From the NCBI GenBank assembly GCA_963773765.1, contig CAVZCC010000001.1:1302001-1366000 (forward strand): DNA of 64,000 nt, given 5' to 3'. Made by a program: the position numbers and the translations under genes. This DNA is from CAVZCC01 sp963773765. Its GTDB lineage: Bacteria > Actinomycetota > Acidimicrobiia > Acidimicrobiales > Microtrichaceae. The notes under the pieces are model-generated. The model searched no databases, was not told where the DNA came from, and saw only the letters and a list, made by a program, of their open reading frames with translations. Numbering within the stretch: the first letter of the stretch is position 1; each line of letters begins with the position of its first letter. Shown piece after piece: positions 26,366 to 36,174 of this stretch.

Positions 26366-27637
26366 GCGGCGGCCACCCGGTCGGGCGGCCGGAGGCACAG
26401 GGCCAGATGCGATGGCCATGAGCGGGATGCCCATCGGCAACAGGTCGTAGAAGAACATCTGCACCAACCCGATCACCACCACCGTGCTCAGGTGCACCGA
26501 CGTCCCGTCCTCACGTCGGGTGGCCAGCAGCGGCGGCCGAGAAGACCCAGCCGAAGTACAGGAACAGCCCCGACGTAGCCGTGGGAGAAGACGATGTTGA
26601 AGAACTGGCCGTGGGTCCCGATCGACGGTGACTCCGGGTTCTTGGACGGACGGGTCCCTCCCCAGCCCAGGATGGGTCGCTCCCGGGCCCCGTCGAGCGC
26701 CTCACGGTAGATGCCCTCCCGAGCGTTGGTCTCACGCGAGGCACCCGGACTCGGCCAGCTTGCCGATGGGACTCACCAGGACCGCCAGCACCACCAGTGC
26801 CACGGCCAGCAGCGGGCGGGCGGAGCGGGCGTCGCCGGAGATCACACCCCGTACGGCCAGGTACACCAGGTAGATGCCGAGTGAGATCCACAGCCCGCGG
26901 TTGGCCGACAGGACGATGGGGATGACCGCGGCGAGCGGCCGCGAGGTGCCCGATCCGGCGACGGCGGGCGTGCTCGCTGCGCAGGAACCCCACCACGAAG
27001 AACGGCGTCAGCAGGCCGACGGCGCCGCCCCACTCGTTGGAGAAGGCGAAGAAGGTCTTGGGGCGGCTGAGCGAGAAGCCGATGTACTCCTGGATCTGCG
27101 CCGTCGCCGGGCCGGATGAGCGTCGCCGAGGAACTCGTTGGACTGCAGACCCTTCGGGAACACCATCGACGCCAGGGTGACCGGGAACCGGAACGACGGG
27201 ATGATGAGTCCGACGTAGGCGCCGATGATGCAGAAGATCCAGAAGAGCCCGATCTTGTGGGCGATCCACTCCCGGGTGACGCGACGTTCGTTGAAGACGT
27301 AGATGAGCAGCAGCAGAGCGCACAGGTAGGCACTGAAGCGGTAGGCGAACACCAGGTACCGCGGGTGCCGCTTGTCCAGCTGGGTGGCGGACAGCAGCAC
27401 CCAGCCGATGTAGAGCAGCAGGATGCCCGATCGTCGGGGGGATGGCCACACGACGGTGACCGAGGATCCACAGGGCAAGCACCACGCTGGCCGCCTGGAA
27501 CACGAAGCCGCCGAACCCCAGGGCCCACCACAACGGGAACATCGGGAACATGGCGACGATGATCCAGCCCGGCCGGAACAGCGGGACCCGTCCCGGGGCG
27601 GTCGACCTCGGGCGGGAGCGACGGCAGCGATGCTCAT
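26362..27637 (-). CDS. O-antigen ligase/polymerase-like membrane protein (WaaL/Wzy family), many frame breaks
   Basis: Reconstructed about 420 residues, almost all hydrophobic. Readable segments in order are MFPLWWALGFGGFVFQAASV, GILLLYIGWVLLSATQLDKR, FSAYLCALLLLIYVFNERRV, FFAFSNEWGGAVGLLTPFFV, VLSANRGLWISLGIYLVYLA, then the long loop with RERPILGWGGTRPSKNPESP...GTHGQFFNIVFSHGY and a final TM (VVVIGLVQMFFYDLLPMGIP). GLWISL plus the GWG...THN/GQF loop is the Wzy_C/O-antigen ligase signature. Frame breaks lie near 27590, 27427, 27118, 26950, 26746, 26570, 26531 and 26410, mostly single extra bases. The predicted role is polymerising repeat units outside the membrane. Both ends overlap neighbours by ATGA. 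Confidence 0.75.
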
Positions 27638-28582
27638 GCTGCCATCCGCTCGTAGTGTCGCCGCAGCGCGCCGGTCAGCAGTCCCACCGTGGCACTGTCC
27701 ACCGCAGGGAAGCTGCTCCTTCCAGCCCTGGTCGGGCCGGACGACGAGGGGCCCGACCGTGAAGCGCATGGGGTTGCCGGCCACGGTGTGGTTGAGCCCG
27801 AGCTGGAACGCTCCGTCGCCGCGCCGTCGGGAAGTCCGCCTCGACCAGCGGGTGGTCCAGGGTGGACGTCGCCGCCACCAGCGCAGGGAGGGGGTTCCGG
27901 GTCAGATCCTCGTAGCGCAGCAGCGACGTGGGGACACCCATCCGCCCCAGGGCGTCGAAGGCCAGGTTGTGCTGACGTCCACCGGCCCGCCGCCTTGAGC
28001 GGGCCCGAGCCGCTCCATGTCCGGCTCCGGGCTGTCGGCGCCGGCCTCGGGCCGGGCCACCTGCTTGCCCCACGACGACGCCACTCCCCGGCTGTCCCGG
28101 ACCAGGTGCACCACCCGGAGGTCCACCGACGGGACCGACCGCAGGAGGTAGGCGTACGACGGGTGCTTGCTGGCGTCGACCGGCACGACGCCGGGACCCA
28201 GGACGGAGGCGATCCCGGCGTAGAGGGGGGTGATCAGCTCCTCCACGAACCGGCGGTGGGCCGAGCGGTACCGCTGCGGTGCCCGGGACGGCTCCGCCAG
28301 CCAGGGCAGGAACCGGGTGCGGTCCACCTGGTGCTGCAGGGCCAGCACACCCCGGGGCTCCAATCGCGACCACCCACCGAAGGCCTCCTGGCCGACGGCG
28401 GTCCAGAACGGACAGGCCAGGAACGCCAGCCCGCACGAGCAGGGCTCGTTGCGGTTCAGTCCCCGCTCCCACAGGTGCACGACCTCGCCGAGTGGGACCA
28501 AGCGGCCGCTGAGGCCCAGCAATCGCTCCAGGAGCGTGCTGCCGCTGCGCCCGACCGCGCCGATGTAGAGAACCTCTTCCAC
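27634..28582 (-). CDS. Second sulfotransferase, several frame breaks
   Basis: The reconstructed product has about 315 residues. The N-terminal PAPS loop is VLYIGAVGRSGSTLLERLLG, a Cys-rich stretch is NRNEPCSCGLAFLACPFW, and the 3'-phosphate site is LRVVHLVRDSRGVASSWGKQ. The middle LLRYEDLTRNPLPAL and the end LNHTVAGNPMRFTVGP also match the Sulfotransfer_3-type family. The frame changes near 28010, 27980, 27830 and 27706, each explained by one extra base. The start is the GTG at 28582, 10 nt after the stop of the large secreted protein, and the end overlaps the ligase ATG (ATGA). It is the second sulfating enzyme of the locus, distinct in type from the one at 24209-25081. Confidence 0.75.
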
Positions 28583-28592
28583 GCCGGACACG

Positions 28593-31500
28593 CTACCGAT
28601 CGCCGTCGGGAGCCACACCGAGCTGGTGGCGCTCTGTCACGTCGGGGCGATCGACTCGGATGCGACGGTTGAGCTGGTCGGCGACGTACATGTTGCCGGA
28701 TCCGTCGACGTCCACGGCGGTGAAGCGGTTGCCCTGGGCGTAGACGGCCAGGTTGCCGTCACCGGAGAACCCGCTCACGCCGGTTCCGGCGACGGTGCCG
28801 ATGATGCCCTGGTCGTTGACGGCACGGATCCGGCTGTTGTTGAAGTCACAGATCACGAACGAGCCGTCCGGCATCGACCGGACGTAGATCGGCTTGTGCA
28901 GCTCGGCGTCGATGGCGGGGGACCCGTCACCGGTGTTGCCGGCCGCTGCCGTTGCCGGCAACGGTGGTGATGATCCCGCCGGTCACCTTGCGGATGCGGT
29001 TGTTGTCGTAGTCGGCGATCAGCAGGTTGCCCTGGCCGTCCACGTCCACCGAGTAGGGCGTGGCGAGCCGGGCACTGGTGGCCGGGCCCCCGTCGCCGGT
29101 GAACCCGGCGGTGCCGGTGCCGGCGACCGTGGTGATGATCCCGGTGGTGGACACCCTGCGGATCCGGTTGTTGGCCCGATCCGCGATGTACAGGTTGCCC
29201 GCTGGGTCGTAGGTGACGTCCGACGGGTTCCGGATGCGGGCCGATGTGGCCGGGCCGTTGTCACCGGAGTAGTTGCCGGTCCCGGTGCCGGCGATGGTGG
29301 TGATGACGCCGTTGGCGTCGATCCTGCGCACCCGGTGGTTGTTGGTGTCGGCGATGACCAGGTCACCGTTGGGGGCGAAGGTCAGGCGGTGCGGGTTGTT
29401 GAGCGCCGCGCTCGTGGCGGGGCCGTTGTCACCGGAGAATCCGGCCGTGCCCGTGCCGGCGATGGTGGTGATGGTGCCGTCGCGGCCACCCGGCGCACCC
29501 GGTGGTTGGCCGTGTCCGCGATGTAGTACCCGCCCTGGCCGTCCAGCAGGACGCCCAACGGGTTGTTGAGGCCCGACTTGGTGGCGGGCACGTTGGACGC
29601 CACGGTGGTGGTGCCGTTGCCGGCCACGGTCCAGATCAGCCCGCGCCCGCAGTTGGAGGCGGCGTAGCGAACGGCACGGTCGAAGAAGGTCCACCCGGCG
29701 GCGGACATCTTGGCGATGGCCTGGCGGTGGAAGGGGACGACGACCCGGCAGTTGGCGGCGGTCCCGCCCCCCACCAGCGGGTCGCCGGGCTCGGCCGGCG
29801 AACAGCGTCGCCCGGGGTCCGTCGACGGTGTCGACCGAGGCGATCACGGTGGCGGATGCCGGCGCCACGGCCCATGGGATGGGCTTGGCTCCGGTGAGCA
29901 GTGCCACCGGGCCGGCCTGGGCCGCGGCCACCGGGTGCTGGTTGGCCGTCACGTTGACCGACGTCGCGGTGCTGACCGTTCCCTGGTTTGCGGCGCCCAC
30001 GTCGGCCAGGCCCATCTCGTCGGTGAAGGTGGCATCGGCCACGACCACGGGCGTCCCGCTGGCCCGGAGCTTGGTACCGACCGTGGCCTGGTTGGCGGTG
30101 GAGGACAGCACGGCCACGACCGCGGTGTCCGCCGTCTGCGGCGTGAGGAGGTCGTCGTCGACGAGCTGGGGCAGGTAGCCCAGCGTGACAAGGCGGTCGC
30201 GGAGCTTGACATCGGAGGAATCCACGGTGGTGGCGTCCTTGACCACGAGGACCGCTGGGCTGCCCGCGGCGGGCGGGTCGATGGTGACCTGGGCCGAGCC
30301 GGTCCGGGTGGCCGACGGCCCGCCGTAGTTGGCCGTGGCCGTCACGGTGTTGTTGGGCTTGGAGCCGATGGATCCGCTGACCGGTCCGGAGTAGCGGCAC
30401 CAGTAGGTGCCGTTGGGGGCGATGGTCTGGGGCAGGGCGCACTCGCCCACCCCGTTGAGGTCACCGTGGAGGCTGCTGGACAGGCCCGTGAGCGTCAGCG
30501 GCTGGCGCTGGTTCACGTTCATGATGGCGATGTTGTACATGGGTGACCCACCCGGGTACGCCACGACGAGGGGTCCGGTCACCATGCGCACGCCGAAGGT
30601 CGGGTCCACGTTGGCCAGGAGGACCGTGGAGCGGTCGGTGGCGCTGAACGGTGCTGCCGCCGTGCCGGCCGCGGTGGTGGTGTACTCGAGCGTGGTGCCC
30701 GCAGCACCGGTGACCACCTGGTCGACCTGGCAGGTGTAGGTGTCACCGGGGGCCAGGGTGGGCGGAACACCGCAGGTGCCCTGGCCTCCCAGGTTGCCGA
30801 GCGCGCTGTTCGTCAGCCCCGTGAACGAGGCCGGCGACCCGCCGTCGTTGGTGATGGTGATCGTGTTGGTGACGGTGCTGCCCGGCGTGGCGATCTGGGG
30901 CCAGGTGGAGACCCGGGTCCACACGGCCGGTGCGGGCCAGGCGAAGCGGGCGAAACGGCCGTGCGGGAGGCGGCCGACGACGTCGCCGTCGCTGCCCAGG
31001 TACAGCCCGTCCTGGCCCGCCTCGAGGGTGAGCACACCGCGGAACCCACCCGCGCTGGGGTTCCAGGACAGGCCGTCACCGGTGTCCGGGTTGAGGGCGC
31101 CGACCTGGAAGCGGGGATGGGTCTGGGACTCCCACTCCAGATAGCGGAAGTGCCCGGAGATGTACACGGCGTCGTCGGTGGCCACCACGGCCTCCAGGGT
31201 GTCGCCGATCTTCTTGGACCACAGGGGCTGGACGCCGTCCACCGCCGCGGTGGTGGGCAGGGCGTTGACCGAGTCGCAGGCGGGGTAGAAGTAGTGGCCC
31301 GAGGTGACCACGTAGACCTTGGAGCCGTCCGGGTCCCAGGAGACGTCGCGCATGCGGCCCACGTACCCGCTGGAGCAGGGCTGGTTGAACAGCGACGTCC
31401 GCCAACCGGTGACCGTGGCCGGGCTGGTGGACACGTCGATCTCGCCGATGAGGGGACGATCCAGGCCGCCCATCTTGGCGAAGTTGCCGATCACCATCAG

Positions 31501-33267
31501 GCGGGTCCCCGCGGGGTTCAGGTTCATGGCCCGCAGGCCGCCCTCGGTGATGTCGTTGGTCGGCTCGGTGAGCTGGATGTCGAAGTCGGGCAGGATCGCG
31601 CCGGTGGTGGGGTCGAGGGCCGCCAGACGTTCTTTCAGCTGGCCGTTGAGGAACCGGAAGTTGCCACCCACGAAGATCCGCTGGCCGTCCGGGTGGACGG
31701 CGATGTCCTTCACGTAGGAGTCGGGCGCCATGCTGAACGCGCCGTTCAACGCGCCGGTGTGGACGTCGAGCTTGGCCAGGTTGGTGCGGGACTGGCCAGC
31801 GATCGTGTTGAACTCGCCACCCACGTAGACGGACTGGCCGTCGACGGAGCCCTTGACGACGTAGACCTCGCCGCCCGGAGCCGGGTCGAACGAGCGGTCC
31901 AGCGCACCGGTGGCCCGGTTGTAGGCAGCCAGCTTGTTGCGGGCGACGAGCCCGTAATCGGAGAAGTCGCCGGCGACGAGGAGCGACCCGGGACCGGCCA
32001 CCAGGGCGGCGACCCCGCCCGTGGAGCGGGGGGACCGGGTGAGCGAGAGGGGCAGGCTGGGTGCGCCGACCACCGCGCTCGCCGCGCCGGTGGCCACGTT
32101 GAAGCGGGCCAGGGTGCGGGGCAGGTCCCGGTCGGGCTGGAGCACGAAGGTGCCGCCGACGTAGAGGAACCCGGACGCCTCGTCCAGCTCCGCGGCCAGG
32201 ACGTCACCCGATCCCGCCATGGTCAGGGTGCCGACGGCGGCGGTGGACAGGTTCACCGAGGTGATCCGGTTGCGGGCCTGGCCGCCGACGGTGCTGAAGG
32301 CACCGACCAGGTAGGCGGTGGTGCCGGCGGTGTCGACCTCGATTGCGTTGACGTTCCCGTTGACGGTGAGGGTGAAGGGGTCCAGGGCGCCGGTGGCGTT
32401 GTCCACCGCGGCCAGGCGTTGGCGGTCGATCCCGTTCACCTTGGTGAAGTCCCCGGCCACGAACAGGCGGGTGCCCGCCAGCTCCATGTCCCGCACCGAC
32501 AGGTTGACGGTGCCGGGGGCGAACCCGGCCACGACCGCCCCGGTCGACAGGTCCACCGCGGCCAGTCGCTTGCGCGTGGTGTTGCCGCCGACCGAGGTGA
32601 AGTCGCCGCCGGCGTAGGCCACCCCGGTGAACCCGTTGACGAGCACCGACCGGACGCTGCCGCCGGAGGCATTGGCGTTCCAGAGCAGGGCACCGGCGCC
32701 GCGGTCGACCTTGGCCAGCCGGGAGGCCGGGGCACCGTTGAGGGTGGTGAAGTCCCCGCCCACGACCACCGCGTCGGCGGTGACGGCCAGGGACCGGACC
32801 ACGGCGTTGGCGGCGGGCGCCCACCCGGTGACGGCGCCGGAGGCGTCCACCTGGGCGAGGTTCTGGCGGACCTGCCCGCCGACCGAGGTGAAGTCACCGG
32901 CCAGGAAGTAGCCGCCCGCACCGTCGGACTGCGCCGCGTACACCGCGCCGTTCACGTCGGCGAAGCCGGAGCCGAAGGCGCTGGTGCCGGTGTTGACCAC
33001 GCCGGCGGCGCCCAGCTGGGCCGGGCCGACCTGGGTGAAGGTGCCACCGACGACGACGCGGTCGCCGACCTCGGCGATGCTGCGGGTCTCGCCGTCGACG
33101 AACTGGAGGGTCCCGTCGACAGGGCGCTCGGACACCACGCCGGGGACCTGCGGGTACTGGTCCGCGCCGGCGGGCGAGGCGGGGGCCAGGGCCACGAGCG
33201 CGCCCGCCAGCAGTGCGACGACGACAACGGCAGAGCCCGAGCGGGCTCGCTTCCCTCCGTGTGGCAT
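28593..33267 (-). CDS. Giant secreted protein: propeller repeats, Ig-like region, shared domain, NHL repeats
   Basis: About 1,558 residues from ATG 33267 (GAGAGGG ahead). A signal peptide ends SPAGA. Residues about 60-700 hold many propeller repeats such as VVVGGTFTQVGPAQLG, YAGGDFTSVGGNTTRK and IFVGGNFRFLNGQLKE. Then come beta-sandwich segments (TITNDGGSPASFTGL...CGVPPTLAPGDTYTCQV) resembling bacterial Ig-like repeats with paired Cys, then the domain shared with the protein at 16423-19826 (about 30262-29640). Five or six NHL repeats follow (ITTIAGTGTAGFSGDNGPAT...LVIADTNNHRVRRID). The frame breaks are +1 near 29798, -1 near 29487 and +1 near 28945. Predicted extracellular; it sits inside the polysaccharide operon, so a surface or matrix role is likely but unproven. 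Confidence 0.82.
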
Positions 33268-33447
33268 GACACCCTCTCGACTCGAGACCTCAGCAGGTGG
33301 CTGCACGATCACCCTGTGTGGCGGGCAGGTCGCGCGGCTGAAAAGCAACGTACCAACCGGCGACGGCGCCGAACAGTGGGCAATTCCCCACCGGGTTGGT
33401 CCGGGCGGCCCACGGCTCCCGGGCGGGGGCGTCCGGGCCGTCCGGGT

Positions 33448-33984
33448 TCAGGCGCGATCGGGCGGCAGCGGGTCCCGTGAATACACCAGATCGTCGATCA
33501 AACCGCCGATCCGGCGGATGCCGGCCGGTTCCGCCGCCCCCTCCGGATCCGCCGCCGGGTCCAGACGCAGGAGGCCGGGGTCATCGGTCACAGCCTGCAG
33601 CAGGGCGCGGAACCCGGCCTCGTCCTGGACCCAGCGGGCCAGGCCGCGCTCGGCCAGGAGCCGGGCGAAGGCCAGCTGGTGGTCGTCGACGTGCTCGCCC
33701 AGGTCGTGGCGGCGGGCCACGGCCAACGGGATCCGTCCCGCGGCCCGCGCGTCCATCACGCCGCCCGGCCCGCACGAGATCACCACCACATCGGCCCGGG
33801 CGAGCTCCTCCCGCATCCGGTCCGAGCCCAGCAGCTCCGACCCCTCGCCGTGCCGCGGGGCCCCCGACGTGCCGTACTGCACCACGACCCGGTCGTCTGG
33901 ATGGTCCGCGGCCCAGCGGTCGGCCCAGCCCACCAGCCGGTCGAACGGGTGGTGGTCGGTCCCGACGCTCACGAAGACCCTCAT
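33448..33984 (-). CDS. Alg13/EpsF-like glycosyltransferase subunit (GT28 C-terminal fold)
   Basis: 178 residues. It begins MRVFVSVGTDHHPFDRL, the opening typical of Alg13-type catalytic halves, and carries VVISCGPGGVMDARAAGRIP (UDP-sugar donor loop with GPGG) and RRHDLGEHVDDHQLAFA, the conserved donor-binding helix. Family knowledge: this subunit pairs with a membrane-anchored Alg14-like partner to form one functional UDP-sugar glycosyltransferase at the cytoplasmic face. That partner is encoded immediately upstream, 12 nt away. The last residues (after about 155) are a variable tail. It is 180 nt ahead of the giant secreted protein gene. Confidence 0.85.
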   Translation of the reverse strand: MRVFVSVGTDHHPFDRLVGWADRWAADHPDDRVVVQYGTSGAPRHGEGSELLGSDRMREELARADVVVISCGPGGVMDARAAGRIPLAVARRHDLGEHVDDHQLAFARLLAERGLARWVQDEAGFRALLQAVTDDPGLLRLDPAADPEGAAEPAGIRRIGGLIDDLVYSRDPLPPDRA

Positions 33985-33996
33985 GGCCGCTCCACC

Positions 33997-34488
33997 TCAG
34001 TAGACCGGCCCGCCGACGACCGCCCCGGGGTACACCTCACGCTGCTCCTCCCACTGCACCAGGAACAGGTCCGTCACCGGCCGGACCAGACGGCCCGTCA
34101 TGGTGGGGCTGTCGATCCGGTCGTAGACCTCCAGGTACACCGTCCGCACCCCGTACAGGCGGGACAACCAGAAGAACGGGACGGCCAGGCCGGCACCGTC
34201 GGAGATGACCACGTCGACCCGCTCCCGCCGGAAGAACCCGACGGCCAGCAGCAGGTTCCGCACCAGGTTCGGGATGTTGCGGGTGGTGGGATGGTGACCG
34301 GCGATCACCCGCTCCCCCTCCAGCAAGCTGCGGGAGTCCGCCGTGTCGAAGCACACCCAGACCCGTTCGTGCTGTTCCCACCAGGGCCGCAGCTTCACCA
34401 GTTGGGCCAGGTGGCCCCCCGAGGAGCACACCAGGAGGATGCGGTACCGCTCTCCCGCTGCCACCGAGCGGGGCCGGCGACCCCGCAC
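33997..34488 (-). CDS. Alg14/EpsE-like glycosyltransferase anchor subunit
   Basis: 163 residues from GTG 34488. ILLVCSSGGHLAQLVKLRPWW is the diagnostic Alg14 N-terminus; HHPTTRNIPNLVRNLLLAVGFF is the membrane-associating helix, and VDVVISDGAGLAVPFFWLSRL and TVYLEVYDRIDSPT are also family motifs. It would anchor the Alg13-like partner encoded next to it. The upstream GT2 gene ends TGATG, whose ATG (34522) is in a different frame. One extra base between 34522 and 34470 would make that coupled ATG the true start, giving an N-terminus MASARTR. I keep the GTG but consider the ATG plausible. Confidence 0.82.
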   Translation of the reverse strand: MRGRRPRSVAAGERYRILLVCSSGGHLAQLVKLRPWWEQHERVWVCFDTADSRSLLEGERVIAGHHPTTRNIPNLVRNLLLAVGFFRRERVDVVISDGAGLAVPFFWLSRLYGVRTVYLEVYDRIDSPTMTGRLVRPVTDLFLVQWEEQREVYPGAVVGGPVY

Positions 34489-34521
34489 CCGCGCTGGCGG
34501 ACCGCGTCCGGGCGGAGGCCA

Positions 34522-35430
34522 TCAGATGCCGCGGCCGCGGCGGTTGAGCGCGGCCATCACGCGGTCGGCGGGGACACCCAGGGCGACCAGGGACGCCAGC
34601 GGTGTGCGGGGCTCGCGCCAGTTGTCCCGGAGGCAGTCCCCGATCAGGGACCAGGCCGCGGCGCGTTCACCCTGGGCGGCGAGGGCGAAGGCGCGTTGGG
34701 CCTCGATGCGGGCCAGGCCGACCCGGTCCTTGCGGAACTCGGGGTACTCGTCCACCACGTAGGCCAGGGCCCGGTCCATGGCGTCCCACTTGTCCCGGAA
34801 GAACGACTGGTGGCCCCAGCGCAACTCGAAGAGCGGCTCCTGCACCAGCGGCACCGGTGCGTACCGGGCGGCACGGATCCACCAGTCGTAGTCCTCGGCG
34901 TACCCACCCGGGATCTGCTCGTCCACCGGCCCGATCGGTCCCAGGAAGGCGTCCCGCCGCACCAGCACGGTCCCCATGTACGCCTCCGGGATGCGGGTCC
35001 GGACGAGGTCCTCGATCCGGGCCGCGGACCCGGTGGACCGGCGCGGTATGCGCCCCTCGGGCGACACGACCTCGATGCCGCACCCCACCGTCGGTGCCCC
35101 GGTGCGCTCCATCAGCTCGAACTGCAGCCGCGCCTTGGACGGCTTCCAGGTGTCGTCGTCGTCGCAGAACCCCACGACCGGTGCCTCCGACAGGTCCACA
35201 CCGCTGTTGCGGGTCCCGGGCAGGCCGGGGGTGCGGTGGTTGGCCACCGCACGAACCGGTCGGGAGGGGTCCGCTGACTCCACGTCCCGGTCCGGCTCCT
35301 CCTTGTCGTGGACCACGATCGTCTCGATGACGCCGTCGTGGTCCTGGTCGCGGATCGCCCGCACCGCCTCGCGCAGTTGCTCGGGGCGCTTGTGGGTGGA
35401 GATGACGACCGTCAGGTCGGGCCGTGACAT
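34522..35430 (-). CDS. Family 2 glycosyltransferase
   Basis: 302 residues from ATG 35430. The GT-A fold signatures are LTVVISTHKRPEQLREAVRAI at the N-terminus, VVHDKEEPD, HRTPGLPGTRNSGVDLSEAP, the acidic DxD-type metal site FCDDDDTWKPSKA and the later GGYAEDYDWWIRAARYAPV (catalytic-base region). It should add a sugar to the lipid-linked repeat unit in the cytoplasm. The stop and the next possible start share an A (TGATG), implying coupling to the Alg14-like gene. First gene of the minus-strand polysaccharide run; divergent from the Tad pilin genes. Confidence 0.87.
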   Translation of the reverse strand: MSRPDLTVVISTHKRPEQLREAVRAIRDQDHDGVIETIVVHDKEEPDRDVESADPSRPVRAVANHRTPGLPGTRNSGVDLSEAPVVGFCDDDDTWKPSKARLQFELMERTGAPTVGCGIEVVSPEGRIPRRSTGSAARIEDLVRTRIPEAYMGTVLVRRDAFLGPIGPVDEQIPGGYAEDYDWWIRAARYAPVPLVQEPLFELRWGHQSFFRDKWDAMDRALAYVVDEYPEFRKDRVGLARIEAQRAFALAAQGERAAAWSLIGDCLRDNWREPRTPLASLVALGVPADRVMAALNRRGRGI

Positions 35431-35562
35431 ACCGGTGCACGCTACCGGCGTCCCGGCCCGGTGAGAACCGGGTGACCCTCCCCTCCCATGGGCCGTTCGG
35501 CCCATTCCGGGCCGGGGCGGTAACGCCGGGGCGGACCGGCGCTATCCGCCTGACCGGGAGCG

Positions 35563-36174
35563 ATGACGGCCGACGGCCGCAACGAGCGACGTGGGAGCAC
35601 GGTGGGAACCAACAGCAGCGACAGAGGGGTGGGCGGCCGGCCCGGATGCGATCGGGGCGACCGCGGAGCGTCCGGTCGGGGTGGGCACCGACGCCCGGGG
35701 CGGCGGGGCCAGCGTGGTGCCGCGCTGGTGGAGTTCGCCCTGGTGGTGCCCCTCTTCGTGCTGCTGGTCATGGGCACGATCGACTTCGCCATCGTGTTCA
35801 ACGACTACAACTCGGTCCGCCAGGGGGTCCGGGAGGGCGCCCGCCAGGCCGTGGTGGCCGACTGGGACCTGGGCGGCTGCACGACCGGCACCTCCACCGC
35901 CCGGGTCGTGTGCCTGACCAAGCAGCGCATCGACCTCGACGCCAGCCGGGTCCGGGTCCGGGTGCAGTTGGGCTCGACCTACGAGCCGGGCAACGAGCTG
36001 ACCGTGTGCGCCATGTACCGCCTGGAGAGCACCACCTCCTTCTTCAGCGCCCTGCTGGACGACCGGGTCGTGACCTCCAGCATCAGCATGCGGATCGAGC
36101 AGGTCGACGCCGACGCCCCCCTCACCACCGGCGGCGACACCGCCCTCACCGGCGAGGACTGGGCATGGTGCTGA
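35563..36174 (+). CDS. TadE-like pseudopilin
   Basis: 203 residues. After a basic, low-complexity leader of about 50 residues comes the TadE/F signature RRGQRGAALVEFALVVPLFV followed by one TM segment and GTIDFAIVFNDYNSVRQGVREGARQA. The Gly-Ala-Ala-Leu-Val-Glu-Phe site is the type IV prepilin-like cleavage point, with Glu at +5. The remaining part is extracytoplasmic, with four Cys. The family forms minor pilins of the Flp/Tad system. ATG 35563 follows GGGAG. It overlaps the next gene by 10 nt. No Tad ATPase, platform or prepilin peptidase gene is in the window. Confidence 0.8.
   Translation: MTADGRNERRGSTVGTNSSDRGVGGRPGCDRGDRGASGRGGHRRPGRRGQRGAALVEFALVVPLFVLLVMGTIDFAIVFNDYNSVRQGVREGARQAVVADWDLGGCTTGTSTARVVCLTKQRIDLDASRVRVRVQLGSTYEPGNELTVCAMYRLESTTSFFSALLDDRVVTSSISMRIEQVDADAPLTTGGDTALTGEDWAWC

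Noticed and set aside
16213..33447. A shared promoter element TTGCCCA-N-TG followed by C(C)GTTGGT upstream of both giant-protein genes
   Set aside because: The two parts occur at 16213-16422 and 33268-33447, but the spacing differs (about 22 versus 13 nt) and the orientation relative to the genes is not the same, so chance similarity is likely.
30961..33480. An 839-codon plus-strand open frame antisense to the giant secreted protein
   Set aside because: Its composition is that of a shadow: Gly/Val/His-rich, no signal peptide or domain, and it follows the strong third-position GC of the minus-strand gene, which has clear repeats and a signal peptide.
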